A stretch of 64,000 nt of DNA, taken from assembly GCF_030551755.1 (NCBI RefSeq), contig NZ_JAUPEC010000025.1:1-64000 (forward strand), read 5' to 3'. This document shows, one piece after another, positions 48,475-58,009 of the stretch; positions within the stretch are counted from its first letter, which is position 1, and every line of letters starts with the position of its first letter. A program made the translations under genes and the position numbers. Under the pieces are notes generated by a model that was not told where the DNA came from, made no database searches, and worked only from the letters and a program-made list of their open reading frames with translations. This stretch comes from Pseudocolwellia sp. AS88. Lineage in GTDB: Bacteria > Pseudomonadota > Gammaproteobacteria > Enterobacterales > Alteromonadaceae.

Positions 48475-49977
48475 GTGATAAAGTTTTTGCTAAACGACAC
48501 AGTAACTGAAGTTCAGAGTTCTTCGCCGAGTCTCACCATTTTGGAGTGGTTACGCACCACAACAGGGAAAAAAGGCACCAAAGAAGGATGTGCAACAGGA
48601 GATTGTGGCGCATGTACTTTATTAATTGGTGAAGAAATCACAAATAATAAAGGTGAAACCCATTGGCATTATAAAACACTGAATAGTTGTTTAATGTTAT
48701 TAGGTAACGCACATGGTAAGCATATTATTACTGTAGAAGCGGTTGCTTTAACTAAGTATCCAGAATTAGGAGACTTACACCCAGTGCAAAGAGCCATGGT
48801 TGAATGTCATGGTTCGCAATGTGGTTTTTGTACACCTGGTATTATCATGAGTTTGTTAGCTTTATATATCAACAACGAAACTTATCCAGGTAAAACAGCT
48901 GCCATTCACGCCTTAGGTGGAAATCTATGTCGCTGTACTGGTTACAATCCTATATTAAAAGCAGCTGAAAAAGCTTTTGAATATGATCGAGCTGAAGAGC
49001 CTTGGTCTGCAATGGCAATTAAGTTTAAAGAAAGCTTGCTAAGCGAACCTCAAGAGAACGCTTTACCTTATTTAGAAGACAATCAACGCAAATTCTATTT
49101 ACCACAAACAGTAAGTCAGTTAGTTGAGCTTACAGCAACTTACCCTGAAGCTAGCATTGTAGCTGGCGGAACCGACTTTGCTATTGAGTTGAGCCAACAT
49201 TTATTAAAACCAGAAGTGGTTATTTCTGTTAGCCAAACCAGTGAACTTACACAATTTAGTGAAAAAGATGGGCAGTTTGAAATTGGTGCAGCAGTACCTT
49301 ACTGCGACTTTGTTGATGCACTTTGCACAACGTATCCTGAATCTAAAGAATTGTTTGAACGTTTAGGTTCGACTCAAGTACGTAACAGCGGAACTTTAGG
49401 TGGAAGCTTAGGTAATGCTTCACCTATTGGAGATCCTGCTCCTTTACTTATCGCGTTAAATGCCACTATGGATCTGCAATCTGTAAAAGGTACTCGCACC
49501 ATTAAAGTTGAAGACTTCTTTACTGGCTATCGCCAAACGGTATTAGCTGCCGATGAAGTTATCGCTAAAATCAGTATTCCAAAACGTAGCGAATCTTTAA
49601 AACTAGCATGTCATAAAGTATCAAAACGTTTTGAAGATGACATCTCGACAGTGTGTTTAATATTAGCTGTAGAGCATGCAAACAATGTTATTACCTCAGC
49701 ACGTTTTGCTTTAGGTGGCATGGCAGCTATTCCTGCTAGAGCGCCTAAGATGGAAGCGCAATTAATTGGTGGTCGATTAGACACCAAAACCTTTATGAAA
49801 GCAGGAGCAGTGGTTGAAAAAGACTTCTCTCCTATGTCAGATGTGCGAGCTAGCGCCAACTATCGTTTAATCACGACTCAAAATTTAATGCAACGAATAG
49901 GCTATGAATTTTCTCAAGCGATTCCTGTAAACAATATTACAACACCATCAGCGAGGATTTCTCATGCGTCACTTTGA
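48475..49977 (+). CDS. xdhA: Xanthine dehydrogenase small subunit XdhA (2Fe-2S and FAD)
   Basis: The electron-transfer subunit. It has two [2Fe-2S] clusters: Cys39, Cys44, Cys47 and Cys72 in the plant-type site, and Cys116, Cys119, Cys152 and Cys154 in the second. A FAD domain follows with VAGGTDFAIEL and GNASPIGDPAPLL. The 500 residues fit XdhA of the two-subunit enzyme. A GTG start with a GAGAGG ribosome site is used. The stop overlaps xdhB by 14 bases. First gene of xdhABC-uraD-uraH-guaD-puuD-puuE. Confidence 0.96.
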   Translation: MIKFLLNDTVTEVQSSSPSLTILEWLRTTTGKKGTKEGCATGDCGACTLLIGEEITNNKGETHWHYKTLNSCLMLLGNAHGKHIITVEAVALTKYPELGDLHPVQRAMVECHGSQCGFCTPGIIMSLLALYINNETYPGKTAAIHALGGNLCRCTGYNPILKAAEKAFEYDRAEEPWSAMAIKFKESLLSEPQENALPYLEDNQRKFYLPQTVSQLVELTATYPEASIVAGGTDFAIELSQHLLKPEVVISVSQTSELTQFSEKDGQFEIGAAVPYCDFVDALCTTYPESKELFERLGSTQVRNSGTLGGSLGNASPIGDPAPLLIALNATMDLQSVKGTRTIKVEDFFTGYRQTVLAADEVIAKISIPKRSESLKLACHKVSKRFEDDISTVCLILAVEHANNVITSARFALGGMAAIPARAPKMEAQLIGGRLDTKTFMKAGAVVEKDFSPMSDVRASANYRLITTQNLMQRIGYEFSQAIPVNNITTPSARISHASL

Positions 49978-52339
49978 AATGGATAAACTACAAGCGCGTG
50001 GTGGTAGTGTTGGTAAATCAAAACATCATGAAAGTGCAATCAAACAAGTGTGTGGTAAAGCAAATTATGTAGACGACTTTGCTGAGCCAGCAGGCTGTTT
50101 GCACGGTTACCCTGTTTTAGCGCCAGTCGCAGCAGGTTTCATCACCTCTATAGATACGAAAGAAGCCGAAAGCCTAAAAGGTGTAGTACGTATTTTTTCA
50201 GCGAAAGATGTACCAGGTAAAATTGATATTGGCCCTGTATTTCCTGGCGATATTTTATTAACAGATCACGAAATTGAATACTTTCATCAGCCGGTATTGT
50301 TTGTCGTTGCCGACTCATACGATACGGCTCGTAAAGCCGCACGTTTAGTTAAAATTAACTGCGAAGAAACCGAAGCTGTTTTAGATATTCACGAAGCCAT
50401 TGAAAAGCAAAATTGGGTTCGTCCACCACATTCACTACAACGTGGTGATGCTGACAGTGCGATTAAAAGTGCTAAACACCAAATAAGCGGTGAATTATCG
50501 GTAGGCGGGCAAGAGCATTTTTATTTAGAAGGGCAGGTTGCTATGACCCAGCTAAATGAAGATGGTGGGATTTTTGTGCAATCTTCGTCGCAACATCCAA
50601 CAGAAGTTCAGCATTTAGTAGCCAAAATATTAAAGAAACCTTTTAACTTCGTTACTGTAGAAATGCGTCGTATGGGCGGCGGTTTTGGTGGTAAAGAAAC
50701 ACAAGCAGCACCTTGGGCATGTTTAGCAGCCTTAGCTACTTATCATTTAGAAAGCCCTGTTAAAGTAAGGTTAGCTCGTGCTGACGATTTTCGTTTAACG
50801 GGTAAGCGTCATCCATTCTATAACCATTACACCGCTGGCTTTGATGAGAACGGTTTAATTGAAGGTGTGCACATTGAAGTAAACGGTAACTGTGGATATT
50901 CACCTGATTTATCCGATGCTATTGTTGATAGAGCTATGTTCCATGCCGACAATGCTTATTATTATCCAGCGGCAAAAATAGTGGGTAATCGCTGTAAGTT
51001 AAATACCGTAAGTCATACAGCATTTCGCGGTTTTGGTGGACCACAAGGTATGATCATGGCTGAATTGATCATGGACGATGTTGCTGCCAAGTTAGGACAA
51101 GATCCGCTCACTATTCGTAAAGCTAATTTATATCGTCCCGGTCGAGATGTTACGCCATATCACCAAAAAGTAGAGCAACATGTGCTTGCTGGAATGATAG
51201 AAACATTAGAAAAAGATGCGCAATACTGGGAACGTAAAGAAGCCATAAAAGCCTTCAACAAAACCTCGCCTTTTGTTAAAAAAGGTTTAGCTATGACGCC
51301 AGTTAAATTCGGTATTTCGTTTACCGTGCAGCATTTAAATCAAGCGGGTGCGTTAATTCATATTTATTCTGATGGTTCTATTCACCTTAATCATGGTGGT
51401 ACCGAAATGGGGCAAGGCCTTAATACTAAGGTTGCGCAAATTGTTGCCCATGCTTTTGGTGTTGATTTCGAAACCGTTGGTGTAACAGCTACTCGTACCG
51501 ATAAAGTCCCTAATACATCGCCTACAGCAGCATCTAGTGGTACCGACTTAAATGGTATGGCGGCACTTAATGCGGCAAATACCATAAAAGACAGATTAAT
51601 TGAATTTGTAGCGTCACACTTTGAGGTTGAAGCTGAAAGTGTCGAATTCAACGATAACAAAATTATTCATGCTAAAGGCGAAATGAGCTTTGCTGAGTTA
51701 GCTGAATTAGCTTATATGAAGCGTATTTCACTTTCATCTACAGGTTATTACGCAACACCTAAAATTCATTACGATCGTGCGAAAGCCGAAGGTCGACCAT
51801 TCTTCTATTATTCTCATGGTGTGGCATTAAGTGAAGTTGAAATTGACATTTTAACAGGTGAAAACACAGTAACTCGTGCTGACATATTGCATGACGTAGG
51901 TAATTCACTAAATCCAGCATTAGATATTGGCCAAATTGAAGGCGCCTTTATTCAAGGCATGGGTTGGTTAACTACTGAAGAATTACAATGGAAAGACAGT
52001 GGTGAGCTAGCGAGTTCAGGTCCTGCTACTTATAAAATTCCAGCGATTGGCGATACGCCAACAGAATTTAACGTTTCGTTATTTGATTCAGCAAACCCTG
52101 AAACCTCAGTGTTTCGTTCTAAAGCTGTGGGTGAACCACCGTTTATGCTGGGCTTTAGTGTTTGGAGCGCAATTAGAAACGCCATTAGTAGTTTAGCTGA
52201 TTATAAATACGCACCAGATTTAAATACACCAGCAACACCTGAAACTGTTCTCAATGCTGTTGTAGCGACCAAACAATGGGCTGCCGATAACCTAGGCGCT
52301 AATGAAGATACGCAGGACGAAGGTGTTTCACATGTCTAA
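49964..52339 (+). CDS. xdhB: Xanthine dehydrogenase large subunit XdhB (Mo cofactor)
   Basis: The 791-residue molybdenum subunit that oxidises hypoxanthine and xanthine to urate. Signatures are GGQEHFYLEGQVA, RRMGGGFGGKETQ, TAFRGFGGPQGM (the Arg of the substrate channel), GTEMGQGLNTKVAQ and the catalytic Glu in KAVGEPPFMLG. ATG 49964 has GAGGA 7 bases upstream. The sequence is complete and colinear with xdhA and xdhC. Confidence 0.96.
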   Translation: MRHFEMDKLQARGGSVGKSKHHESAIKQVCGKANYVDDFAEPAGCLHGYPVLAPVAAGFITSIDTKEAESLKGVVRIFSAKDVPGKIDIGPVFPGDILLTDHEIEYFHQPVLFVVADSYDTARKAARLVKINCEETEAVLDIHEAIEKQNWVRPPHSLQRGDADSAIKSAKHQISGELSVGGQEHFYLEGQVAMTQLNEDGGIFVQSSSQHPTEVQHLVAKILKKPFNFVTVEMRRMGGGFGGKETQAAPWACLAALATYHLESPVKVRLARADDFRLTGKRHPFYNHYTAGFDENGLIEGVHIEVNGNCGYSPDLSDAIVDRAMFHADNAYYYPAAKIVGNRCKLNTVSHTAFRGFGGPQGMIMAELIMDDVAAKLGQDPLTIRKANLYRPGRDVTPYHQKVEQHVLAGMIETLEKDAQYWERKEAIKAFNKTSPFVKKGLAMTPVKFGISFTVQHLNQAGALIHIYSDGSIHLNHGGTEMGQGLNTKVAQIVAHAFGVDFETVGVTATRTDKVPNTSPTAASSGTDLNGMAALNAANTIKDRLIEFVASHFEVEAESVEFNDNKIIHAKGEMSFAELAELAYMKRISLSSTGYYATPKIHYDRAKAEGRPFFYYSHGVALSEVEIDILTGENTVTRADILHDVGNSLNPALDIGQIEGAFIQGMGWLTTEELQWKDSGELASSGPATYKIPAIGDTPTEFNVSLFDSANPETSVFRSKAVGEPPFMLGFSVWSAIRNAISSLADYKYAPDLNTPATPETVLNAVVATKQWAADNLGANEDTQDEGVSHV

Positions 52340-53306
52340 AACAAGCGGTCTGAATGATTCCTTTCAAGGCTTTCATACGCAAACTTGGTCACAAAGTATT
52401 GCTCAGCTAGAAGAAGCGGGTACTAACTATGTTATCGCTACTGTTTTAGGTACTTCAGGCTCTACGCCAAGAGCTTCAGGTACCAAAATGGTGATTTGTG
52501 GTGATCATATTTACGATACTTTAGGTGGCGGTCATCTTGAGTTTGTTGTTATTGAAAAGGCCCGAGAGCTTATTGCTCAAGGTAAATCAGCACAAGTTAT
52601 TGAGCAGTTTCATTTAGCCGCAAACTTAGGTCAATGTTGTGGCGGTGGTGCCGTTATATTATTTGAAGTTATCGCTAGCGAACATATGAAGCTAGACGTT
52701 TATGGTGCAGGCCATGTGGCTCAAGCACTTATCCCTATTTTAGCTAAATTACCAGTGCAAGTGCGTTGGATTGATAACCGAGAAGATGTTTTCCCTGAGT
52801 ACATTCCAAGTAATGTAACTAAAGTGGTTGACGAATTTCCTGTTGAACAAGCCAAGCAAGCAATGGCTAACAGCGCATTTTTAATTTTAACCCATAACCA
52901 TCAATTAGATTTTGAATTAACCGAAGCTATTTTAAAACGTAACGATTCGCTTTGGTTAGGCGTTATTGGTTCAGACACAAAAGCTAAACGTTTTAAACAT
53001 CGTTTAATGCACCGTGAATTTGCTGAATCTGACATCGAAAAAATGATTTGCCCAGTTGGTGTTTCAAGCATTAACGGCAAGCTCCCGATGGAAGTTGCGG
53101 TATCTATTTCAGGTCAAATAATCCAGTTATATCAGCAGTATAATCTTGATAAAGGTTATCCTGCTAAGCAAGGAAGTCGCGAAGGCTTGCAATGGAAAAC
53201 CTTAAAAAATGCGTTGGTTTTAGGTAATGCTGAAGGTGAGTCAGTAATACAAGAATCAACAAGCGAGCAAGAGCAAACAATTAAAGCACAGGTTATTAGC
53301 GAATGA
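52332..53306 (+). CDS. xdhC: XdhC molybdenum-cofactor insertion chaperone
   Basis: A 324-residue protein that binds Mo cofactor, protects its sulfuration and inserts it into XdhB. The N-terminal XdhC/CoxI motif TVLGTSGSTPRASGTKM and the GGGHLEF loop with LGQCCGGG are clear; a Rossmann-like C-terminal domain begins at KLDVYGAGHVAQAL. I choose ATG 52332 (AAGGTG ribosome site) over an upstream in-frame ATG. It overlaps xdhB by 8 bases and uraD by 4. Confidence 0.93.
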   Translation: MSKTSGLNDSFQGFHTQTWSQSIAQLEEAGTNYVIATVLGTSGSTPRASGTKMVICGDHIYDTLGGGHLEFVVIEKARELIAQGKSAQVIEQFHLAANLGQCCGGGAVILFEVIASEHMKLDVYGAGHVAQALIPILAKLPVQVRWIDNREDVFPEYIPSNVTKVVDEFPVEQAKQAMANSAFLILTHNHQLDFELTEAILKRNDSLWLGVIGSDTKAKRFKHRLMHREFAESDIEKMICPVGVSSINGKLPMEVAVSISGQIIQLYQQYNLDKGYPAKQGSREGLQWKTLKNALVLGNAEGESVIQESTSEQEQTIKAQVISE

Positions 53307-53812
53307 ATTTAACACAACTTACACAACTGAATGAACAATCAAAGAGCGATGCTTACCAAGCATTAGAAAGCTGTTGCGTTGCGCCACGTTGGGTCGAAGC
53401 TATGGTAGCTGCTCGTCCTTTTTCATCACATGAAGAAGTTTATCAAACGGCCCAGAAAATATGGGACAAACTTAACGAAGACGATTATTTAGCGGCATTT
53501 GAAGGACATCCACAAATTGGTGATGTATCAACACTACGCGCTAAATTTGCTGCAACTGCTGAAAAAGCAGGTCACGAACAATCAGGTATGTCAGCGGCAG
53601 ACGAAAACGTTTTACAAGACATGATGGCAACGAATAAAGCGTATTTAGAAAATTTTGGTTTTATCTTTATTGTGTGTGCAACAGGTAAAAGCGCAGAGCA
53701 AATGTTAGCTCTGATTAAAGAACGAATTAATAACGATCGCGATACAGAACTTGCGATTGCTGCAAATGAACAAGCTAAGATCACTAAAATTAGACTGGAG
53801 AAATTACTATGA
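53303..53812 (+). CDS. uraD: OHCU decarboxylase UraD
   Basis: Decarboxylates 2-oxo-4-hydroxy-4-carboxy-5-ureidoimidazoline to S-allantoin. The 169-residue all-helical protein has the substrate motif FEGHPQIGD, where His is catalytic, and the C-terminal FGFIFIVCATGKSAEQML. It is a free-standing domain here, directly before uraH, the order of the reactions being UraH then UraD. Start overlaps xdhC by 4 bases (ATGA). Confidence 0.94.
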   Translation: MNLTQLTQLNEQSKSDAYQALESCCVAPRWVEAMVAARPFSSHEEVYQTAQKIWDKLNEDDYLAAFEGHPQIGDVSTLRAKFAATAEKAGHEQSGMSAADENVLQDMMATNKAYLENFGFIFIVCATGKSAEQMLALIKERINNDRDTELAIAANEQAKITKIRLEKLL

Positions 53813-54153
53813 GCCGAAGCCCAATAACCACACACATATTAGATACAGCAAAAGGCTTACCTGCAGCTAATGTTCCAGTAAAAATGTTTAAATTAGTAGA
53901 CGACCAATGGTTGTTTTTAACTGATGGATTAACCGATGCAGATGGACGTATTGCCAACTGGTTAACGCCACTTACCGAAGTAGAATTTGCTACTTATAAG
54001 TTAACTTTTGATTTAGATGCTTATTTTACCGATAGCGATAAACCAGCATTCTATCCTTTAGCTGAAATCTGCTTTCGTGTGCAAGACACTAAACATCATC
54101 ATATTCCTTTATTGTTGTCGCCTTTCGGCTATTCAACTTACAGAGGTAGCTAG
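53809..54153 (+). CDS. uraH: 5-hydroxyisourate hydrolase UraH (transthyretin-related)
   Basis: A 114-residue transthyretin-like tetramer that opens 5-hydroxyisourate to OHCU. The N-terminal ITTHILDTAKGLPAANV contains the active-site His, and the protein ends in the diagnostic tetrapeptide YRGS. No signal peptide, so the enzyme is cytoplasmic. It overlaps uraD by 4 bases. Confidence 0.96.
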   Translation: MSRSPITTHILDTAKGLPAANVPVKMFKLVDDQWLFLTDGLTDADGRIANWLTPLTEVEFATYKLTFDLDAYFTDSDKPAFYPLAEICFRVQDTKHHHIPLLLSPFGYSTYRGS

Positions 54154-54155
54154 CT

Positions 54156-55526
54156 TTGACAAATATTTCTAACCAAGAAAATGTAGTTATTTGTGGTGAC
54201 ATTTTTGATTTTGTTGATGATCCAGCTATTGCTGGCGACAACGCACACCGTTATTTTGAAAAAGGTGCGCTTGTTATTGAAAACGGCAAGGTAGCACAAA
54301 TTGGCTACGAGAAAGACATACTGCCAACTCTAGATAAAAGCATTGAAGTTAAACGCTACGATAACCGCTTTATTATTCCAGGTATGATCGATACCCACAT
54401 ACATTTACCACAAACAGAAATGGTAGGTGCTTATGGCGAGCAATTATTAACTTGGCTAACCGAATACGCTTTCCCAACGGAAAAGAAATTTGCTGATGAA
54501 GCATACGCAAAAGACATTTCTAAACGCTTTTTAGATGAACTGTTACGTAATGGTACAACTACCGCTTTAGTGTTTGGTACTGTGCATCCTGAATCTGTTA
54601 ATGCTTTTTTCAGCGAAGCTCAAGCGCGTCATTTACGTATGATCGCAGGTAAGGTGATGATGGATGTAAATTGTCCTGACGACTTATCTGATTGTGCACA
54701 GTCAAGCTACGAGCAATCAAAAGCATTAATTAACAAATGGCACAATGTTGACCGTTTAAGTTATGCAGTAACACCTCGTTTTGCGCCTACTTCAACACCT
54801 GAGCAATTAGCTAAATGTGGTGAGTTGTTGAAGGAGTTTCCTGATACTTATCTTCATACCCATTTGTCTGAAAACAAAGACGAATGTGCTTGGGTAAAAA
54901 GCTTATTTCCTGAATCTACCGATTATTTAGGTGTTTATGAAGATGCTGGGCTTGTTCGAAAACGTTCGGTGTTTGCACATAGCATTCATTTGTCTGAGCG
55001 CGAACTTTGTTGTTTAGCCGATAACGATGCGGCTATTTCTCACTGTTCTACCTCTAACTTGTTTTTAGGCTCTGGTCTGTTTGATTTAAAGAGTTGTGAA
55101 AAGCATGGCATCAACGTAGGTATGGGCACCGATATTGGCGCAGGCACAAGTTTTTCAATGTTACAAACGGCGAATGAAGCTTACAAAATTCAACAGTTAC
55201 AAAGTGAGAAATTCTCAGCCTTTAAAGGCTTGTATTTAGCCACGCTTGGTGGTGCTAGAGCATTAGATTTGGAAGGTGTAATAGGTAACTTTAACCAAGG
55301 TTGTGAAGCTGATTTTGTGGTACTTGATCCTAAACCAACACCTTTTATGGAGTTTCGTTTGAAGTTTGCTAAAACACTCCACGAAAAGCTGTTTGCCATT
55401 ATGATGCTAGGTGACGATCGTTGTATTGAAGAAACCTTTATTCTCGGTAAAAGTGCTTATCAACGTGATGCTGAGGTTCAGTTTAGTTCTACGTTTTCTT
55501 CTGAACAATCGACTAAAAACTTATAG
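54156..55526 (+). CDS. guaD: Guanine deaminase GuaD
   Basis: Deaminates guanine to xanthine, feeding the xdhAB step. The 456-residue amidohydrolase has DTHIHLPQTEMVGAYGEQLL, HTHLSENKDE, FAHSIHLS and GMGTDIGAG, as in E. coli GuaD. It begins with TTG, two bases after uraH, with AGAGG about 9 bases upstream. Zinc ligands appear complete. The 8-oxoguanine deaminase in the neighbouring operon handles the oxidised base, so the two enzymes do not duplicate each other. Confidence 0.95.
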   Translation: MTNISNQENVVICGDIFDFVDDPAIAGDNAHRYFEKGALVIENGKVAQIGYEKDILPTLDKSIEVKRYDNRFIIPGMIDTHIHLPQTEMVGAYGEQLLTWLTEYAFPTEKKFADEAYAKDISKRFLDELLRNGTTTALVFGTVHPESVNAFFSEAQARHLRMIAGKVMMDVNCPDDLSDCAQSSYEQSKALINKWHNVDRLSYAVTPRFAPTSTPEQLAKCGELLKEFPDTYLHTHLSENKDECAWVKSLFPESTDYLGVYEDAGLVRKRSVFAHSIHLSERELCCLADNDAAISHCSTSNLFLGSGLFDLKSCEKHGINVGMGTDIGAGTSFSMLQTANEAYKIQQLQSEKFSAFKGLYLATLGGARALDLEGVIGNFNQGCEADFVVLDPKPTPFMEFRLKFAKTLHEKLFAIMMLGDDRCIEETFILGKSAYQRDAEVQFSSTFSSEQSTKNL

Positions 55527-55540
55527 GAAGTGAGTGAATA

Positions 55541-56758
55541 ATGGAAAGTTATTTTTTTGAGTTGATACATTTAGTATTAAGATATTTCCATGTTATCGCA
55601 GGTATAGCATGGATTGGCGCGTCGTTTTATTTTGCGTGGTTAGATAACAATTTAGAAGAACCACCACAGTGGAAAAAAGACAAAGGTATTCGTGGTGACT
55701 TGTGGGCAGTACATGGTGGTGGATTTTACGAAATAGCTAAGTATCAACATGGCCCTGAAAAAATGCCATCAACTTTACATTGGTTTAAGTGGGAAGCTTA
55801 CACAACGTGGATCACAGGTACGTTACTGTTTACCTTACTTTACTATGTTGGTGCTGATATTTACTTGTTAGATAACAGCAAAATGACTTTAGATAAAGTA
55901 ACAGCAATCGCAACATCAATAGGTGTTATTGCTTTAGGTTACGTTGTTTACCGAGCTTTATGTAATAGTGTTATCGCCGAAAAAGGACTGGTTTTCGCCG
56001 TTGTTAGTGTTATTTTATTAGCACTTTGGACATGGGGATTAGATCAACTATTTACCGATCGTGCTGTATATATTCATATTGGTGCTTTAATTGGTACTTG
56101 TATGGCGGGTAATGTTTATCACGTGATCATGCCAAGTCAGCGTTATATGGTTAAAGAAGTTGAAGAAGGTAGAATTCCTGATTCAGCCCCTGGCTTAAAA
56201 GCTAAGCTTTGCTCAATACACAATAACTACGCAACGTTACCGATTATTTTTATTATGACGAGTAATCACTTTCCTTACACTTACAGCCACGATTACGGTT
56301 GGTTAGTGTTAGTGTCGTTATTTGTTATTGGTATGTGGATCCGTCATTTCTTTAACTTAAAACATCAAGGTGTTTATAAACCTCAAGTATTAGTGAGTGG
56401 TATTGCTGCCTTTTTCGTTTTAATGCTAGCGATTGCGCCTTGGCACACACTAAATTTACAAGCTTCAAACGCTAGTTCTACAGAGCATAGCGCTGTGATC
56501 AGCGATGCAGAAGCTTGGACAATCATTAATACACGTTGTACTGAATGTCATAGTAAAACACCGACCTCTGAAATGTTTAAAACAGCACCGTCAGGCTTTG
56601 TAATTGACTCTATTGATGAAGCTAAAAAATTCAGCCAATCCATTTATACACGTGCCATTATCAGTAAAGATATGCCGCTAGCTAACTTAACTCACATGAC
56701 TGATGAAGAGCGCGAGTTATTATCTAGTTGGTTATTAGCCGCAAATAAGGAGCAGTAA
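55541..56758 (+). CDS. puuD: Membrane urate oxidase PuuD with C-terminal cytochrome c
   Basis: Oxidises urate to 5-hydroxyisourate in the inner membrane, passing electrons to a cytochrome. The 405 residues have an N-terminal helix, the RYFHVIAGIAWIGASFYF start, about eight helices and a C-terminal c-type cytochrome domain with the heme site CTECH (Cys333, Cys336, His337) facing the periplasm. It replaces the soluble cofactor-free uricase. Good ribosome site; followed by puuE after 1 base. Confidence 0.95.
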   Translation: MESYFFELIHLVLRYFHVIAGIAWIGASFYFAWLDNNLEEPPQWKKDKGIRGDLWAVHGGGFYEIAKYQHGPEKMPSTLHWFKWEAYTTWITGTLLFTLLYYVGADIYLLDNSKMTLDKVTAIATSIGVIALGYVVYRALCNSVIAEKGLVFAVVSVILLALWTWGLDQLFTDRAVYIHIGALIGTCMAGNVYHVIMPSQRYMVKEVEEGRIPDSAPGLKAKLCSIHNNYATLPIIFIMTSNHFPYTYSHDYGWLVLVSLFVIGMWIRHFFNLKHQGVYKPQVLVSGIAAFFVLMLAIAPWHTLNLQASNASSTEHSAVISDAEAWTIINTRCTECHSKTPTSEMFKTAPSGFVIDSIDEAKKFSQSIYTRAIISKDMPLANLTHMTDEERELLSSWLLAANKEQ

Positions 56759-56759
56759 A

Positions 56760-57707
56760 ATGTCGAGTGATTCAAATAGCCAAGATACTTATCAGAATTA
56801 TCCGCGAGACCTTGTTGGATATGGCGCTAAGCCTCCACATGCTAACTGGCCTAATAAAGCGCGTATTGCTGTGCAAGTGGTAATGAATTATGAAGAGGGC
56901 GGTGAAAACTGTGTTCTTCATGGCGACGCTGCTGCTGAAACCTTTTTGTCTGAAATTGTAAGTGCTCCGCATGTAGAAGATCGTCATATGAGTATGGAAT
57001 CTATCTACGAATATGGCAGCCGTTCAGGTGTTTGGCGCTTGTTACGCTTATTCGAAAAATACGATGTGCCTGTTACTGTGTTTGCTGTAGCAATGGCGTT
57101 AAAACGTTACCCTGAAGTGGCTAAAGCTTTTAAAGAAGCAGGGCATGAAATTTGTAGCCATGGATTGCGTTGGATTAACTATCAAAATGTCGATATTGAA
57201 ACCGAACGCCAACACATGGAAGAAGCTGTCGCTATCATCGAAGAAATTACGGGTGAGAAACCTAAAGGTTGGTACACAGGCAGAACCAGCCCAAATACTG
57301 CAAGCTTAGTAGCTGAGAATGGTAACTTTCTTTACGATGCAGACGACTACAGTGACGATCTACCTTTTTGGCGTGAACACCAAGGTAAACCTCAGTTAAT
57401 TGTGCCTTACACTTTAGACACCAACGACATGCGTTTTGCTGCTGTTCAAGGCTTTAATGCTGGCGACCAATTTTTTAATTATTTAAAAGATGCATTCGAT
57501 GCTTTATATGAAGAGGGTGATCCTGATGGTTTAGATAGCCCGAAAATGCTTTCTATTGGCTTACATTGTCGCTTAATTGGACGCCCGGGAAGAATTAAAG
57601 CCTTAGAAAAGTTTTTTCAATATGTGCAATCATTTGATGATGTGTGGTTTGCTCGAAGAGTCGACATCGCAGAGCATTGGCACAAAGAACATCCTTATAA
57701 AGCTTAA
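56760..57707 (+). CDS. puuE: Allantoinase PuuE (polysaccharide deacetylase fold)
   Basis: Hydrolyses allantoin to allantoate. The 315-residue protein belongs to the carbohydrate-esterase-4-like fold used by PuuE, not to the amidohydrolase-type AllB. Family markers are NYEEGGENCVLHGD, YGSRSGVWRLLRL, GHEICSHGLRW and GWYTGRTSPNT. Its AGGAG ribosome site lies inside the end of puuD, so the two are coupled. It completes the chain xanthine to allantoate within this operon, while AllC lies in the upstream operon. Confidence 0.95.
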   Translation: MSSDSNSQDTYQNYPRDLVGYGAKPPHANWPNKARIAVQVVMNYEEGGENCVLHGDAAAETFLSEIVSAPHVEDRHMSMESIYEYGSRSGVWRLLRLFEKYDVPVTVFAVAMALKRYPEVAKAFKEAGHEICSHGLRWINYQNVDIETERQHMEEAVAIIEEITGEKPKGWYTGRTSPNTASLVAENGNFLYDADDYSDDLPFWREHQGKPQLIVPYTLDTNDMRFAAVQGFNAGDQFFNYLKDAFDALYEEGDPDGLDSPKMLSIGLHCRLIGRPGRIKALEKFFQYVQSFDDVWFARRVDIAEHWHKEHPYKA

Positions 57708-57737
57708 TCATTCGTAGCTTTAAAGTTCGATATTTAA

Positions 57738-57768
57738 AGAAAAAAAAGGGCGGTTCTCGCCGCCCTTG
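57738..57768. terminator. Terminator after puuE, U-run on the minus strand
   Basis: AAGGGCGG and CCGCCCTT form a GC-rich 8-bp stem around TTCTCG. The A-run precedes the stem on the plus strand, so the best U-tract is on the minus strand; for the puuE transcript only a short T stretch follows. Probably works in both directions. The rest of the 57708-58009 gap holds a small CTAGC/GCTAG hairpin at 57777 and nothing else seen. Confidence 0.7.
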
Positions 57769-58009
57769 CCTTTAACCTAGCGTTGAATGCTAGCCTTTAT
57801 TCTTAATTTTATTAACGAGTTCAACGATCTCAAACCCTCTAACTTAAATTTCCATGAATATTTGCTTTTATAAACTAACTCCATCCGAAAACTTCTATAC
57901 AAATAGTAAATAAATGTCTCTTTAATTTATCTGCAATCAGTTAAAATTCACGTTGTAGGTATTTTTCCCTCAAAATTTTAGGTATTTAAAGTAAAGGTAA
58001 TAGCAGTAA

